From Nannochloris sp. 'desiccata' (taxonomy: Eukaryota; Chlorophyta; Trebouxiophyceae; Chlorellales; Chlorellaceae), in the NCBI GenBank assembly GCA_019044685.2, contig JAGTXX020000001.1:620001-684000 (forward strand): 64,000 bases of DNA. Direction: 5' to 3'. Below are positions 36,092-44,298 of this stretch, in pieces; the stretch's first letter is position 1, and each line of letters starts with the position of its first letter. The position numbers and the translations under genes are program-made. The notes under the pieces were generated by a model. The model was not told the DNA's origin and did no database searches. It was given only the letters and a program-made list of their open reading frames with translations.

Positions 36092-38164
36092 ATGAGGCCA
36101 ATCTACGTATCACTTATTTTAGCATTCATTGTAACGGCCTTTTCACATAATGGCCATGCACATCCTTCTCTTCTCCCTCAGCCAACGAATATTTCCTCCA
36201 CGCCTCGCCTCCTCTATTTCCATCCCCATCATTTTGAATTCTGCAACGATGGGAAAGAAAGCACTATCCTCAAGGAAGCCTTTGAGCGATACACTTCCCG
36301 TATCATGGAAAATTCCTATCCTGGAGAAGGATTCTTAACTTCAAATTCAAATTCTGCAACTTTCCACGACCACCTATCCCACCACGGTTTCTCCAAACAG
36401 GATGCAATTCGTAGTGTCTCTGTTTTTGTGGTCTCTTCAGATCAATCTCTCGGTTTACAAACAAGCGAGACATATACACTGAGAATCAATGCTCCTACGA
36501 CAATTATACACGCTACGGACGTCTATGGAGCCTTAAGAGCGATGGAGTCTTTAGCTCAACTCTCTTTTCGAGTAAAAATTGACAAGGACGATGATTGTTT
36601 CTTAGAAGAAGATAATGTGGATGTAAACCAACTACATACTTTTAAATTTGTAGATAAAGAAAATTACAAAAGAAAAAGGAGGCCTATAGATCGTTTGGTT
36701 CTAGTAAATGAGACATCAATTTGGGACACCCCTCGCTTTCGCCATCGGGGTTTACTGATCGACACTGCTCGTCACTTTCTACCTGTATCTATTATCAAAT
36801 CACAAATAGACGCCATGGAAATGTCAAAATTAAATGTATTACATTGGCATATAGTCGATGATCAGAGCTTCCCTTATCAGAGTGAGCAGTTACCGGAGCT
36901 TTCAGGAGCTGGAGCGTTTTCTTCTGACACCATTTATTCTGCTGAAGATATAGATGAGATCGTGCACTATGCGAGAGCCCGTGGCGTTAGAGTCATTCCT
37001 GAGTTTGATATGCCTGGACATGCTGCTTCTTGGGGGAAATCTCACCCAGAACTACTCACTAGATGTGGCGCTTCTATAAGTGGTGGAGGTACCGGGAGCG
37101 GTACTATTTTCTCAAGAAATAATTTTAAAAAGTTATACAAGGCTACTACTGACTTTTGGTTTGAAAAAGTAGGAAATGGAGCAGCAATAGCTGTAGGGCC
37201 AATCGATCCAACAAAAGAATCTACTTTCTCTCTCATCTGGCAGCTTCTACGTGAAGTTTCTACCCGTTTTCCCGATGTGTTTATTCATCTTGGTGGCGAC
37301 GAAGTCAATTTCGATTGTTGGTCTGAGAATGAAGAAATCACGGCATGGATGCAAGAACACCAAGATTTAGGTAACGATGTTCGTGCCTTGTTGCCTTATT
37401 TTATTAAGAAGGTTATTGGGTTGGCTGAAGCAGCTGGGAAGGAGGCTATGGTGTGGCAAGAAGCCTTGGATTTTAGTTCACGTTTTAGTAGGAGCGTTAA
37501 CGGAGACGGTTGTTTTGGTGGTGGAGGAGATGGCAAAAGTAGTATTCCTCGAGGTGCTGATCTACAGCTGCCAGCTTCGACTGTTGTTCACGTCTGGAAA
37601 TGGGCTAGTTATCTTACTTCAGTAAATAACATCTTGAATGCTATGCAGCAACAGCAACAAAAACAACAAGATCTTGCAGGTCGGCATCTCACCACCCATT
37701 CCCGTCGATTGCAGCTCAACTCAAATTCCTTATCAAGCGACGCTTCTCTTACGAATCATAGTAACGGTGGAAAAGACGATGATTATTGGCTGGCGGAGTT
37801 AGCCAAGGTTACCAAGACTCACAGAGCAGTCCTCTCAGCACCTTGGTATTTAAATCTAGCACCTGCTGGAGATGAACATACATGGGAGAGATACTGGAAT
37901 ATTGAGCCTCTTAATTTCAAGGCAAGTATTGAACAAAAAGAAAGAGTTTTAGGTGGCCAAGCGTGTGTTTGGGGGGAGCTTGTTGATGAGACCAACGCTT
38001 TGCAAAAGACGTGGCCGCTGGCGGCGGCAGTGGCGGAGAGGCTTTGGTCTGATGATAGTGTACGGGATATAGATGCTGCTCGTGAGAGAATGGAAGAATT
38101 CAGGTGTAAATTACTGCGGAGAGGAGTTCCTGCTGCTCCTATTGGTCCTGGCTATTGTCTTTAA
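36092..38164 (+). CDS. Beta-hexosaminidase (GH20), secreted or lysosomal/vacuolar
   Basis: This is a single exon of 690 residues. A signal peptide is evident at the N-terminus (hydrophobic YVSLILAFIVTAFS). The N-terminal GH20b domain precedes the TIM barrel, which begins FRHRGLLIDTARHFLP. Family blocks follow: NVLHWHIVDDQSFPYQS, RGVRVIPEFDMPGHAASW, and the catalytic HLGGDEV with Asp403 and Glu404. C-terminal blocks are GGQACVWGELVDETN and PLAAAVAERLWS. The enzyme removes terminal N-acetylhexosamine from glycans. About 90 residues of Gln/Ser/Asn-rich sequence (near 515-570) are inserted before the last barrel strands, making it longer than the usual 530-560. The 3' end of this gene is duplicated at 42140. 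A TGTAA signal lies at 38287. Confidence 0.93.
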   Translation: MRPIYVSLILAFIVTAFSHNGHAHPSLLPQPTNISSTPRLLYFHPHHFEFCNDGKESTILKEAFERYTSRIMENSYPGEGFLTSNSNSATFHDHLSHHGFSKQDAIRSVSVFVVSSDQSLGLQTSETYTLRINAPTTIIHATDVYGALRAMESLAQLSFRVKIDKDDDCFLEEDNVDVNQLHTFKFVDKENYKRKRRPIDRLVLVNETSIWDTPRFRHRGLLIDTARHFLPVSIIKSQIDAMEMSKLNVLHWHIVDDQSFPYQSEQLPELSGAGAFSSDTIYSAEDIDEIVHYARARGVRVIPEFDMPGHAASWGKSHPELLTRCGASISGGGTGSGTIFSRNNFKKLYKATTDFWFEKVGNGAAIAVGPIDPTKESTFSLIWQLLREVSTRFPDVFIHLGGDEVNFDCWSENEEITAWMQEHQDLGNDVRALLPYFIKKVIGLAEAAGKEAMVWQEALDFSSRFSRSVNGDGCFGGGGDGKSSIPRGADLQLPASTVVHVWKWASYLTSVNNILNAMQQQQQKQQDLAGRHLTTHSRRLQLNSNSLSSDASLTNHSNGGKDDDYWLAELAKVTKTHRAVLSAPWYLNLAPAGDEHTWERYWNIEPLNFKASIEQKERVLGGQACVWGELVDETNALQKTWPLAAAVAERLWSDDSVRDIDAARERMEEFRCKLLRRGVPAAPIGPGYCL

Positions 38165-38298
38165 TTTTGCTTCTGCTGGCTGGCGCCAGTGGTGGTTTTT
38201 TGCAGCTTTTGTAGCTGTTGGTTTTGGGGCATACAATGCCATGGCACAATGTGTATTTTGTATCAATAAATTTGTTCCTTCAGCGCTGTAATTTTGCA
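38165..38298 (+). terminator. Hexosaminidase 3' UTR with TGTAA signal
   Basis: The stretch after the stop ends a few bases past TGTAA at 38287-38291. It is the part of the gene that also appears in the duplicated copy (through 43281), whose similarity stops at the same point. Confidence 0.5.
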
Positions 38299-38366
38299 TT
38301 ATTTTATATGCGCAATAACACTAGTATTTTAAGTCAATAACGCTTAATAGCCTGCCTGTTTGCCGT

Positions 38367-39839
38367 TTAAGCGCAAGCAGCAGGGCTTTCAAACAAACTT
38401 GCGATTGCCGGCGACATGGCCATTTCCTTGGGCAGTCTGCCGTCTTTATTCCGTATTCTCAACCCCCTTTCTCTATGTTCCTTATCAATAGAGTCGACCA
38501 GCATTCTACAGAGATCTTCTCTTCCTTTGGTTGCAGCTAGATGGTACACAGACGCCCCAGTCTTTGGGTTGACGATGTTTGGATCTGCTCCTCTTCGTAG
38601 GAGCAACTGAGCAGCGCTGAGCTTTCCTCCTCTAACCGCCAACATCAAGGGCGTCCAACCATCGGCGTCACTGTTAATTATATTGCCTAGTGTTGATTGA
38701 ACTCTTGCTGGGTCTGTATGCTTGGATTTACTGATATCCCCGCCATTTTTGATAAGAGAAGCAGCATCTGTTTCGTCATTGACGGGATCAGAAGCGTCCA
38801 GCATCAGATCGAGCCCCCTAGCCCAACCAGACGAAGCAGCAGCAAGTATGGATGTAGCATGTGATGTACTACATTTGAATACATCACATCCATGCTCCAA
38901 TAGCATTTCTAAAATAACCTCATCCTGCATTTCTGTAGCATAGTACAGTGGGGTTTCCTTTGAAGCATCTTCTATGTTGACATCAATCTCAGGAATGTTG
39001 AGCAAGGCTTGTATTGCCTCTATATTGGCTGCAGCTACAGCTACATGAAGAGGCGTTTTATCAAACATGGACACGGTTTCTGAACCAGACATCCAAGTGC
39101 CATCCGAATATTGATTGTTGCTGAAATTACGAATGTTGGGGTCGGCGCCCAAAGAGGCCAAGACCTCTATAGTCCTGGCGGCAGCTTTCGTGTCGCTATC
39201 ATTACCAGCTACTAGGTGAAGACAGGATTCGCCTGTTAACATATTCTGCATGTTGACATAAGATCCCATGGTGCTGCAGAGATAGACTATGAGGTCGGTA
39301 TGATTGCCTGCTGCTGCCAAGTGCAGCGGTGCATTGCCGGTGGAATCATATAAGTCTACTCCGTGATCTGGTATTTCCTCGAGGAGTGCTTCGAAATTTG
39401 GCAAATCTCCCAAAGCAGCATATTCAAAGATGCGACGATCTGGACCTATCAAGGCTCTGACTTCTGTATCGTTTGCGTTCTCATAAGGACGGCAGCCGAG
39501 AGAGTCTTCAAGGAGGCGATGAGCGCCGTTGGCAACAAGAAGCTCGCATGTTTCGAACGCGTTCTTCTTGGCAGCAGCTGCAAAGTGGAGAGGTGTCTGG
39601 CCCCTCCGGTTCTGTATGTTCACAAATCCAGGCACGCCACTCTGATCTCCCAGCAACAAAAGAATCTTGACAGTTTCTACATTTCCGTGCAAAGCTGCTA
39701 TGTGCAGCGCTGTTTGCCCTAACAAGTTCCCATAGTCAACTGGTATATTGTGAACTCTGACCAGGTTGACTACTTCGGGGACACTATTAAGTCTAGCGCA
39801 AACCAACAGATATTGTGGATCCCTCTCAGTCTCGATCAT
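38367..39839 (-). CDS. Ankyrin-repeat protein
   Basis: A single exon of 490 residues consists almost entirely of ankyrin repeats, at least nine by the (T)PLHxAA-type pattern: GQTALHIAALHGNVETVKILL, TPLHFAAAAKKNAFETCELL, APLHLAAAGNHTDLIVYL, TPLHVAVAAANIEAIQALL, TPLYYATEMQDEVILEMLL and TPLMLAVRGGKLSAAQLLL, among others. No signal peptide, membrane span or enzymatic domain is seen. It is presumably a soluble protein-binding scaffold. Repeats are too generic to assign a partner or pathway. It converges on the hexosaminidase (202 bases between stops) and diverges from the WD40 gene (262 bases between starts). Confidence 0.85.
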   Translation of the reverse strand: MIETERDPQYLLVCARLNSVPEVVNLVRVHNIPVDYGNLLGQTALHIAALHGNVETVKILLLLGDQSGVPGFVNIQNRRGQTPLHFAAAAKKNAFETCELLVANGAHRLLEDSLGCRPYENANDTEVRALIGPDRRIFEYAALGDLPNFEALLEEIPDHGVDLYDSTGNAPLHLAAAGNHTDLIVYLCSTMGSYVNMQNMLTGESCLHLVAGNDSDTKAAARTIEVLASLGADPNIRNFSNNQYSDGTWMSGSETVSMFDKTPLHVAVAAANIEAIQALLNIPEIDVNIEDASKETPLYYATEMQDEVILEMLLEHGCDVFKCSTSHATSILAAASSGWARGLDLMLDASDPVNDETDAASLIKNGGDISKSKHTDPARVQSTLGNIINSDADGWTPLMLAVRGGKLSAAQLLLRRGADPNIVNPKTGASVYHLAATKGREDLCRMLVDSIDKEHRERGLRIRNKDGRLPKEMAMSPAIASLFESPAACA

Positions 39840-40101
39840 CTTAAAAGACGAAGAACTGCCGGTATACTGCCGGTAGTGCTACGCTTAAATAGGGTTGGTA
39901 ACTAGGGAAATGCAGGGCTTGTACACAATCAGCTTTTTTAACAGTGGTTCGCAGATTGAATCTGAGATTTTCAATTTGAAATCCCAGAAATTTCAAATTT
40001 GACAAATTTGCCCTTAAAACCCATGGCCAGATGATCCGATAAGAAACAAGAATTCAGAAGCACTTTGAAATTCTTAACTTGCACCTTTCATACTGGCCAG
40101 T

Positions 40102-41738
40102 ATGGCTAAGAGCCAAGGAGGACTCGAAGACGCTCTACATAACCAACTATCGATCACAAATCATGATCAGTCCCCAACTATATTTCCGCTGCCTTTAGCA
40201 TATGGTACGCCCAGTTATTCTCCCACCCCATCCATCACATATCAAAACTCACGCCTTCTTTTCTTCCAGGCCATGACAATCGTATTTTCCATGCACGTTT
40301 CCGGCCGCACTCAGCCTCTTGCTTGGCCACCGCCTCGGACGACAACACCGTGACTGTTTGGGCCAAATTCCCGCAAAACCCTAGATACATGCAAGTCGCC
40401 AGGTATGGAGGGCATTCAGACTCCGTTCTAAGACTATCTTGGGCTATAGATGGCCGAACAATAGCCTCAGGATCATCCGATTGTTCCGTCAGGATTTGGC
40501 AACTCAATGGCCACATCAACGACCGCCTCTCTGCACTTTCCACGGATTACAATGCATGCAGCTCTTTTAACGCGGTAAACCCCGTTAATAAAAATGATAT
40601 CGCTAACAAAAGCATTAGTAGTAGAGATATAACTGCAAGAACATCCCTAAGAAGTGCAGGATTTGCGGGCACCACCCACCTAGCCACTTTGACGGGTCAC
40701 GAAGAAGAAGTGTACGCTTGCGAATGGTTATCCCCTTACATTTCTAGTGGTACCGCCAGTGATCTCAGCGGTGCTGAAATTGATAGCGACAGTTTGATGG
40801 TTTCTGCGAGCGGAGATAAATTGTATTTGTGGAACGTGGCCACCCAACGGCTCATTAGCAAGGTAGACTCCCCGATTGCTGGAGATAGTGCCTCAAGGAA
40901 CGCAACTCCGCTTGGAAGAAGAGGAGGTACGCACGACAATGGCAACGTGCCTGAGAGGTGGATGGAAGGCTACCTCTTTGGAGTCGGCTTGCAATTTGGT
41001 GGTCCATTGATAGGCTCGGCCTGCAGTGATGGCAATTTGCGGTTCTGGGCCCATTCTAATGGCGGAAGAGAAATAAATCCACTGTTTGCATTGCCCTGGA
41101 ACACTTCCATGGGATCTGACTGCTCTTTCCTTGTGCCCACGGGCGAATCTCAGGTTGCTGACAGGAATCTCGACGTTGAAAGGTCTGGCGATTCCGCGGC
41201 TCCAGCCGTGATTGAGCAGGACGGTTCGTATTTATTTGCAGCTACAGCACGTGATGGATCAGTCGTCGTTGTGGACTTAAGGACTGGAGGGTGCATCTTC
41301 CACAAGTTTATCACGGCGGATGATGACCCCAACCAAGACCCTTGGCTGCCCAAAGGTCGCCCTTGTGAGTTGTTTAGCTGTGAACTGAGGAAAATTAATG
41401 GTAGGTTGATTATATTATCAGCGACTTCATTGGGTAAAGTCGCATGGATAGATGTGTATGCGGGTACAGTGGAGTTTATTAGGCCAGGGGGCAATCGCCC
41501 CCATCAAGAAGAAGAGTTGCTGCCATTGCTGACGGCCACGTTATCTGACGATGGATCAACTATTGCAGCTGCAGGTGAATGTCATCTGGTTTCTGCGGCA
41601 GATATAGAAGGAGGAAAGGCGACCAATGACAACCGACAGCAATGGCAGCAACAAATGCAGTGGCAGCAGCAGCTACAGAAAAAAGTGGGAAAGTGGTCTC
41701 CCGTTCACTTGTGGGCGAGGAGCTCATCAAGGAATTGA
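40102..41738 (+). CDS. WD40-repeat protein
   Basis: Exons 40102-40204 and 40270-41738 give 523 residues in frame; the splice restores the first WD repeat (GHDNRIFHARFRPHS... SDDNTVTVW). Further blades include GHSDSVLRLSW... SDCSVRIW, GHEEEVYACEW... GDKLYLWNV, CSDGNLRFWAHSNG and a later ATARDGSVVVVDLRTG. At least five to seven blades form a beta-propeller. There is no other domain. The C-terminus is Gln-rich (QQWQQQMQWQQQLQ). WD40 propellers are binding platforms; the family member is not identifiable by eye, so no pathway is proposed. The start is the first ATG and gives a short leader before the propeller. Confidence 0.8.
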
Positions 41739-42139
41739 ACTGTTAAGTTTGGGACAAGTAACACGGGCAGCGCGTGTTATGGAGTAGTGTTTATATTCTA
41801 TTACAGTTTATCATCCGAAGTAATGTCATCTGAGGCGCGAATAAGAGCCTGCCTAAGAACAGCTAAAGCATGGGACAAGCGAACAGGACCGTCCTGAGGA
41901 CGAAAAGAAAGGAGGAATAATTTGCAGCAATAACCCTTTATTAGTGTTACTTAAACTAGGGCATTACCTTTAATAAAGTCTTGCAGTGTGTAGATATAGA
42001 GAGTGGTCACCATCAGGGCACTCTACGATAGTACAACAAGAGCCTAAGAGACTAGCACTAGCAACCCCGTCCCATGATATGCAAATATGCAAGCTAAATG
42101 TAGTGTCCACAAAACTGCTATCATCACAAGACTGGTATG
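41739..42139. other. Intergenic region
   Basis: These 401 bases follow the WD40 gene and precede the duplicated hexosaminidase fragment. Mixed sequence is seen with no open frame of note and no recognisable repeat. Confidence 0.35.
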
Positions 42140-42460
42140 AAGTATTGAAGAACAAAAAGATCGAGTTTTAGGTGGCCAAGCGTGTGTTTGGGGCGAGCTT
42201 GTTGATGAGACCAACGCTTTGCAAAAGACGTGGCCGCTGGCGGCGGCGGTGGCAGAGAGGCTTTGGTCTGATGATAGTGTACGGGATATAGATGCTGCTC
42301 GTGAGAGAATGGAAGAATTCAGGTGTAAATTACTGCGGAGAGGAGTTCCTGCTGCTCCTATTGGTCCTGGGTATTGTCTTTAATTTTGTTTCTGCTTGCT
42401 GGCGCCAGTGGTGGTTTTTTGCAGCTTTTGTAGCTTTTGGTTTTGGGCATACATTGCCAC

Positions 42461-43220
42461 CAGTGCTTCGTTTAGCCGGCATATATGCCGAAAATGCCGG
42501 AAAATGCCAATTTTCCGGCATTTTCAGGCGCAGGAACAGGAAAAAATGCCGTGCAAAAAGTGCCGGAGCGGAGCTCCGGCGGGCCAGAAATGCCGGGGGA
42601 AAATGCCGTTTTTTTCGAAAATTTTGAAAAAATGCCGGAGATTTAGGCCAGTTTTAGAGTACTAAATTAACAAAAGTTCATTTGTAAGAGGTTATTCTCT
42701 CATTATCACTATGGATACCACTCGGCAGACCAATGATCAGGACTTAGTCCGAACTTTGGTTGCCCAGATCTTTGATCGAGTCATGGCTGTCCAGCACTTG
42801 CAACAACCCATTGATTTGACTTCTTCTCCGTTCAAAGAACCTGCTTTGAAGGTATGTGATGTCATCTGTATGCTTAATTTCTTAAAATAAGCCACCCAAA
42901 TTCAAATCTGAATTTTCTTCCTTGTTGCAGAAGAGGAAAAAAGGTATGGAAGGCGAAGAAAAAGCGTCGTGGAGCGCATTTGTAGTTCCTTGTTTTGCTT
43001 TTTTAAAGATGTAATCTAAAGAAATTCCAGCCATGTTTCAATAAGGCGCATCTGCGCTGCTCAGAAATAGTGCCTGATGCTGTCAAGAAAAAAAATGGAA
43101 AAAATGCCGGGGCAGAATCCAAATATGGAAAAAATGCCGGGGCAGAATGCCGAAAAACAGGCCAGGGACGAAAAAATGCCGGGAAAAAATGCCAGGCCAA
43201 AATCCTTAAACGAAGCACTG
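42461..43220 (+). mobile_element. Non-autonomous hAT-family DNA transposon (760 bp)
   Basis: The element begins CAGTGCTTCGTTTA and ends with its exact complement TAAACGAAGCACTG, giving perfect 14-bp terminal inverted repeats inside an 8-bp target duplication. CAGTG ends and 8-bp duplications define the hAT superfamily. Both subterminal regions are packed with an AAAATGCCGG motif (about a dozen occurrences, some inverted), the type of repeat hAT transposases bind. Palindromes such as CGGCATATATGCCG lie near the left end. The interior holds only a short spliced frame (42711-43014), far too small for a transposase, so the element must be mobilised in trans. The clean termini and intact duplication suggest recent insertion. 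Confidence 0.92.
42711..43014 (+). CDS. Truncated ORF inside the hAT element
   Basis: A start at 42711 opens a 47-codon exon ending at a good donor (AAG then GTATGT at 42852). An acceptor at 42930 leads to 28 more codons and a TAA, 74 residues in all. The sequence starts MDTTRQTNDQDLVRTLVAQ and ends ASWSAFVVPCFAFLKM. A basic KRKKGMEGEEKASW stretch could be the lead-in to a BED zinc finger of a hAT transposase, which would make this the stub left after internal deletion. That is inference; the catalytic DDE region is absent. Confidence 0.4.
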
Positions 43221-43284
43221 ATTGCCACACATTGTGTATTTTGTATCAATAAATTTGTTCCATCAGCGTTGTAATTTTGCAAAT

Positions 43285-43842
43285 ATGCAGCTCGTTCAGA
43301 AGATCAACAGCGTTCACGCAAGGCCATTTGGTGGTGGTGCTTTACAAGGTAATTGCGCGATCTTATATATTATTGGAACAAATCGCTTGATTTCATTCAA
43401 CCCAGTTGATCATTCAGATCATAGCATCTAACTCTCCATTTGTTGTTTTCCTACAGTCTCTCGTGCCAATTCCATCTGCACTCCTCTGCGCCAATCTCTC
43501 CGAGTCCGCGCTGCAGCTGGCAGCAATGACGATGTAGGCGTTGCAGGCACTGCTGCCATTGCTCTTGGCCTTCTTGCCAACCCCATTTGCCTCTGGTCTG
43601 AATATACACTCGCTACTACTGGAGCTGGACTTCCCCCGGGCCCTGGCGGTGCTCTCGGAGCGGCTGAAGGCGTTTCTTACCTAGTTGTTCTTGGCATTGT
43701 TGGTTGGAGTGCATATACCAAAGTAAGCACAGGCAGTGGACTTCCTGCTGGGCCCTCTGGATTATTGGGAGCTGCTGAAGGCTTTAGCTACCTAAGCTTG
43801 CTAGGTGGCATTGTTGCCTTTGCCGTGAAATCTTTCTCTTAA
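43285..43842 (+). CDS. Probable plastid membrane protein with internal duplication
   Basis: Exons 43285-43348 and 43457-43842 give 149 residues in frame. The N-terminus (MQLVQKINSVHARPF... SLRVRAAAGSND) is Ser/Arg-rich with an RVRAAAG junction typical of chloroplast transit peptides. The mature protein is hydrophobic and contains a tandem duplication: GLPPGPGGALGAAEGVSYL and GLPAGPSGLLGAAEGFSYL, each followed by a membrane span. I recall this GLLGAxEGxSYL pattern from conserved green-lineage plastid proteins but cannot name a gene. Thylakoid location is inferred. The ATG lies only four bases after the end of the duplicated hexosaminidase 3' UTR, so its promoter must lie in inserted DNA or further upstream. 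Confidence 0.8.
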
Positions 43843-44298
43843 AATAAAGTAACTTTGAGGAAGGAGAGAGATATTTTTGAGAGTTATTTTCTTGTATTTT
43901 CGATATTTAGAATTGGTTTTTCAGTAATATTGAACCTGAATATGTAGTCACTGTATTTGTTTAAAAAAGATTATCAACGACAACAGTGGCGGTGGTGATG
44001 GGAAGTTGCAATCAAAAACTATCAAGGAGGCCTCTCTTTCAACCTGAATGCACCTTGCAACCTGAATCATTGGTTATATGCTTCGGTGGACAATCTAATG
44101 CGCAGTATAATAAAGATTCTCCACAAAAGATTCAAATCTTACAGAGTCCTTGGGCTGTAACTCCTAGAGTAGAGTCAGCTCAACCGGGGACAATTAAAGT
44201 CGAAGCCAGAGAGCAGAACTGCTGGCAGCAACCCATGAAACCCACGCAAAACTCAGAAAGGCCCTCTTTTAATCACTTTGGGTTAATCTTGCGGCAAA
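43843..44298. promoter_or_regulatory. Upstream region of EFL
   Basis: These 456 bases between the plastid protein gene and EFL should hold the 3' UTR of the former and the promoter of the highly expressed EFL gene. A 112-aa open frame (43986-44324) running into the EFL start has no domain and is not credible. No TATA box is obvious. Confidence 0.35.

Larger units (their letters stand above)
42453..43228. repeat. 8-bp target-site duplication flanking a hAT element
   Basis: ATTGCCAC occurs at 42453-42460 immediately before the left terminus and again at 43221-43228 immediately after the right terminus. An 8-bp duplication is the hallmark of hAT transposition. The empty site can be reconstructed from the parental 3' UTR, which has a single related sequence (AATGCCATGGCAC). 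Confidence 0.92.
42140..43281 (+). pseudogene. Duplicated 3' end of the hexosaminidase gene, split by a transposon
   Basis: Bases 42140-42460 and 43229-43281 match 37924-38298, the last 79 codons plus the 3' UTR of the GH20 gene. The copied codons stay open to the same stop (TAA at 42381). There is one extra in-frame codon (IEEQKD versus IEQKE) and a few silent or conservative changes. Everything upstream of the match, including the catalytic barrel, is missing, so this is a fragment and not a working enzyme. The 3' UTR is interrupted at 42460 by the hAT-like element. Similarity ends ten bases past the TGTAA signal, near the expected mRNA end. It could be a remnant of an older tandem paralogue or a truncated retrocopy. 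Confidence 0.88.

Noticed and set aside
42292..42627. 111-aa ORF MLLVREWKNSG... and its twin at 38073-38291
   Set aside because: Both are an out-of-frame reading of the hexosaminidase 3' end and its duplicate, extended into the hAT element.
42470..43200. Regularly spaced AAAATGCCGG motifs as a CRISPR-like array
   Set aside because: The repeats are short, irregularly spaced, lie in both orientations and cluster at the ends of a transposon; they are hAT subterminal repeats.
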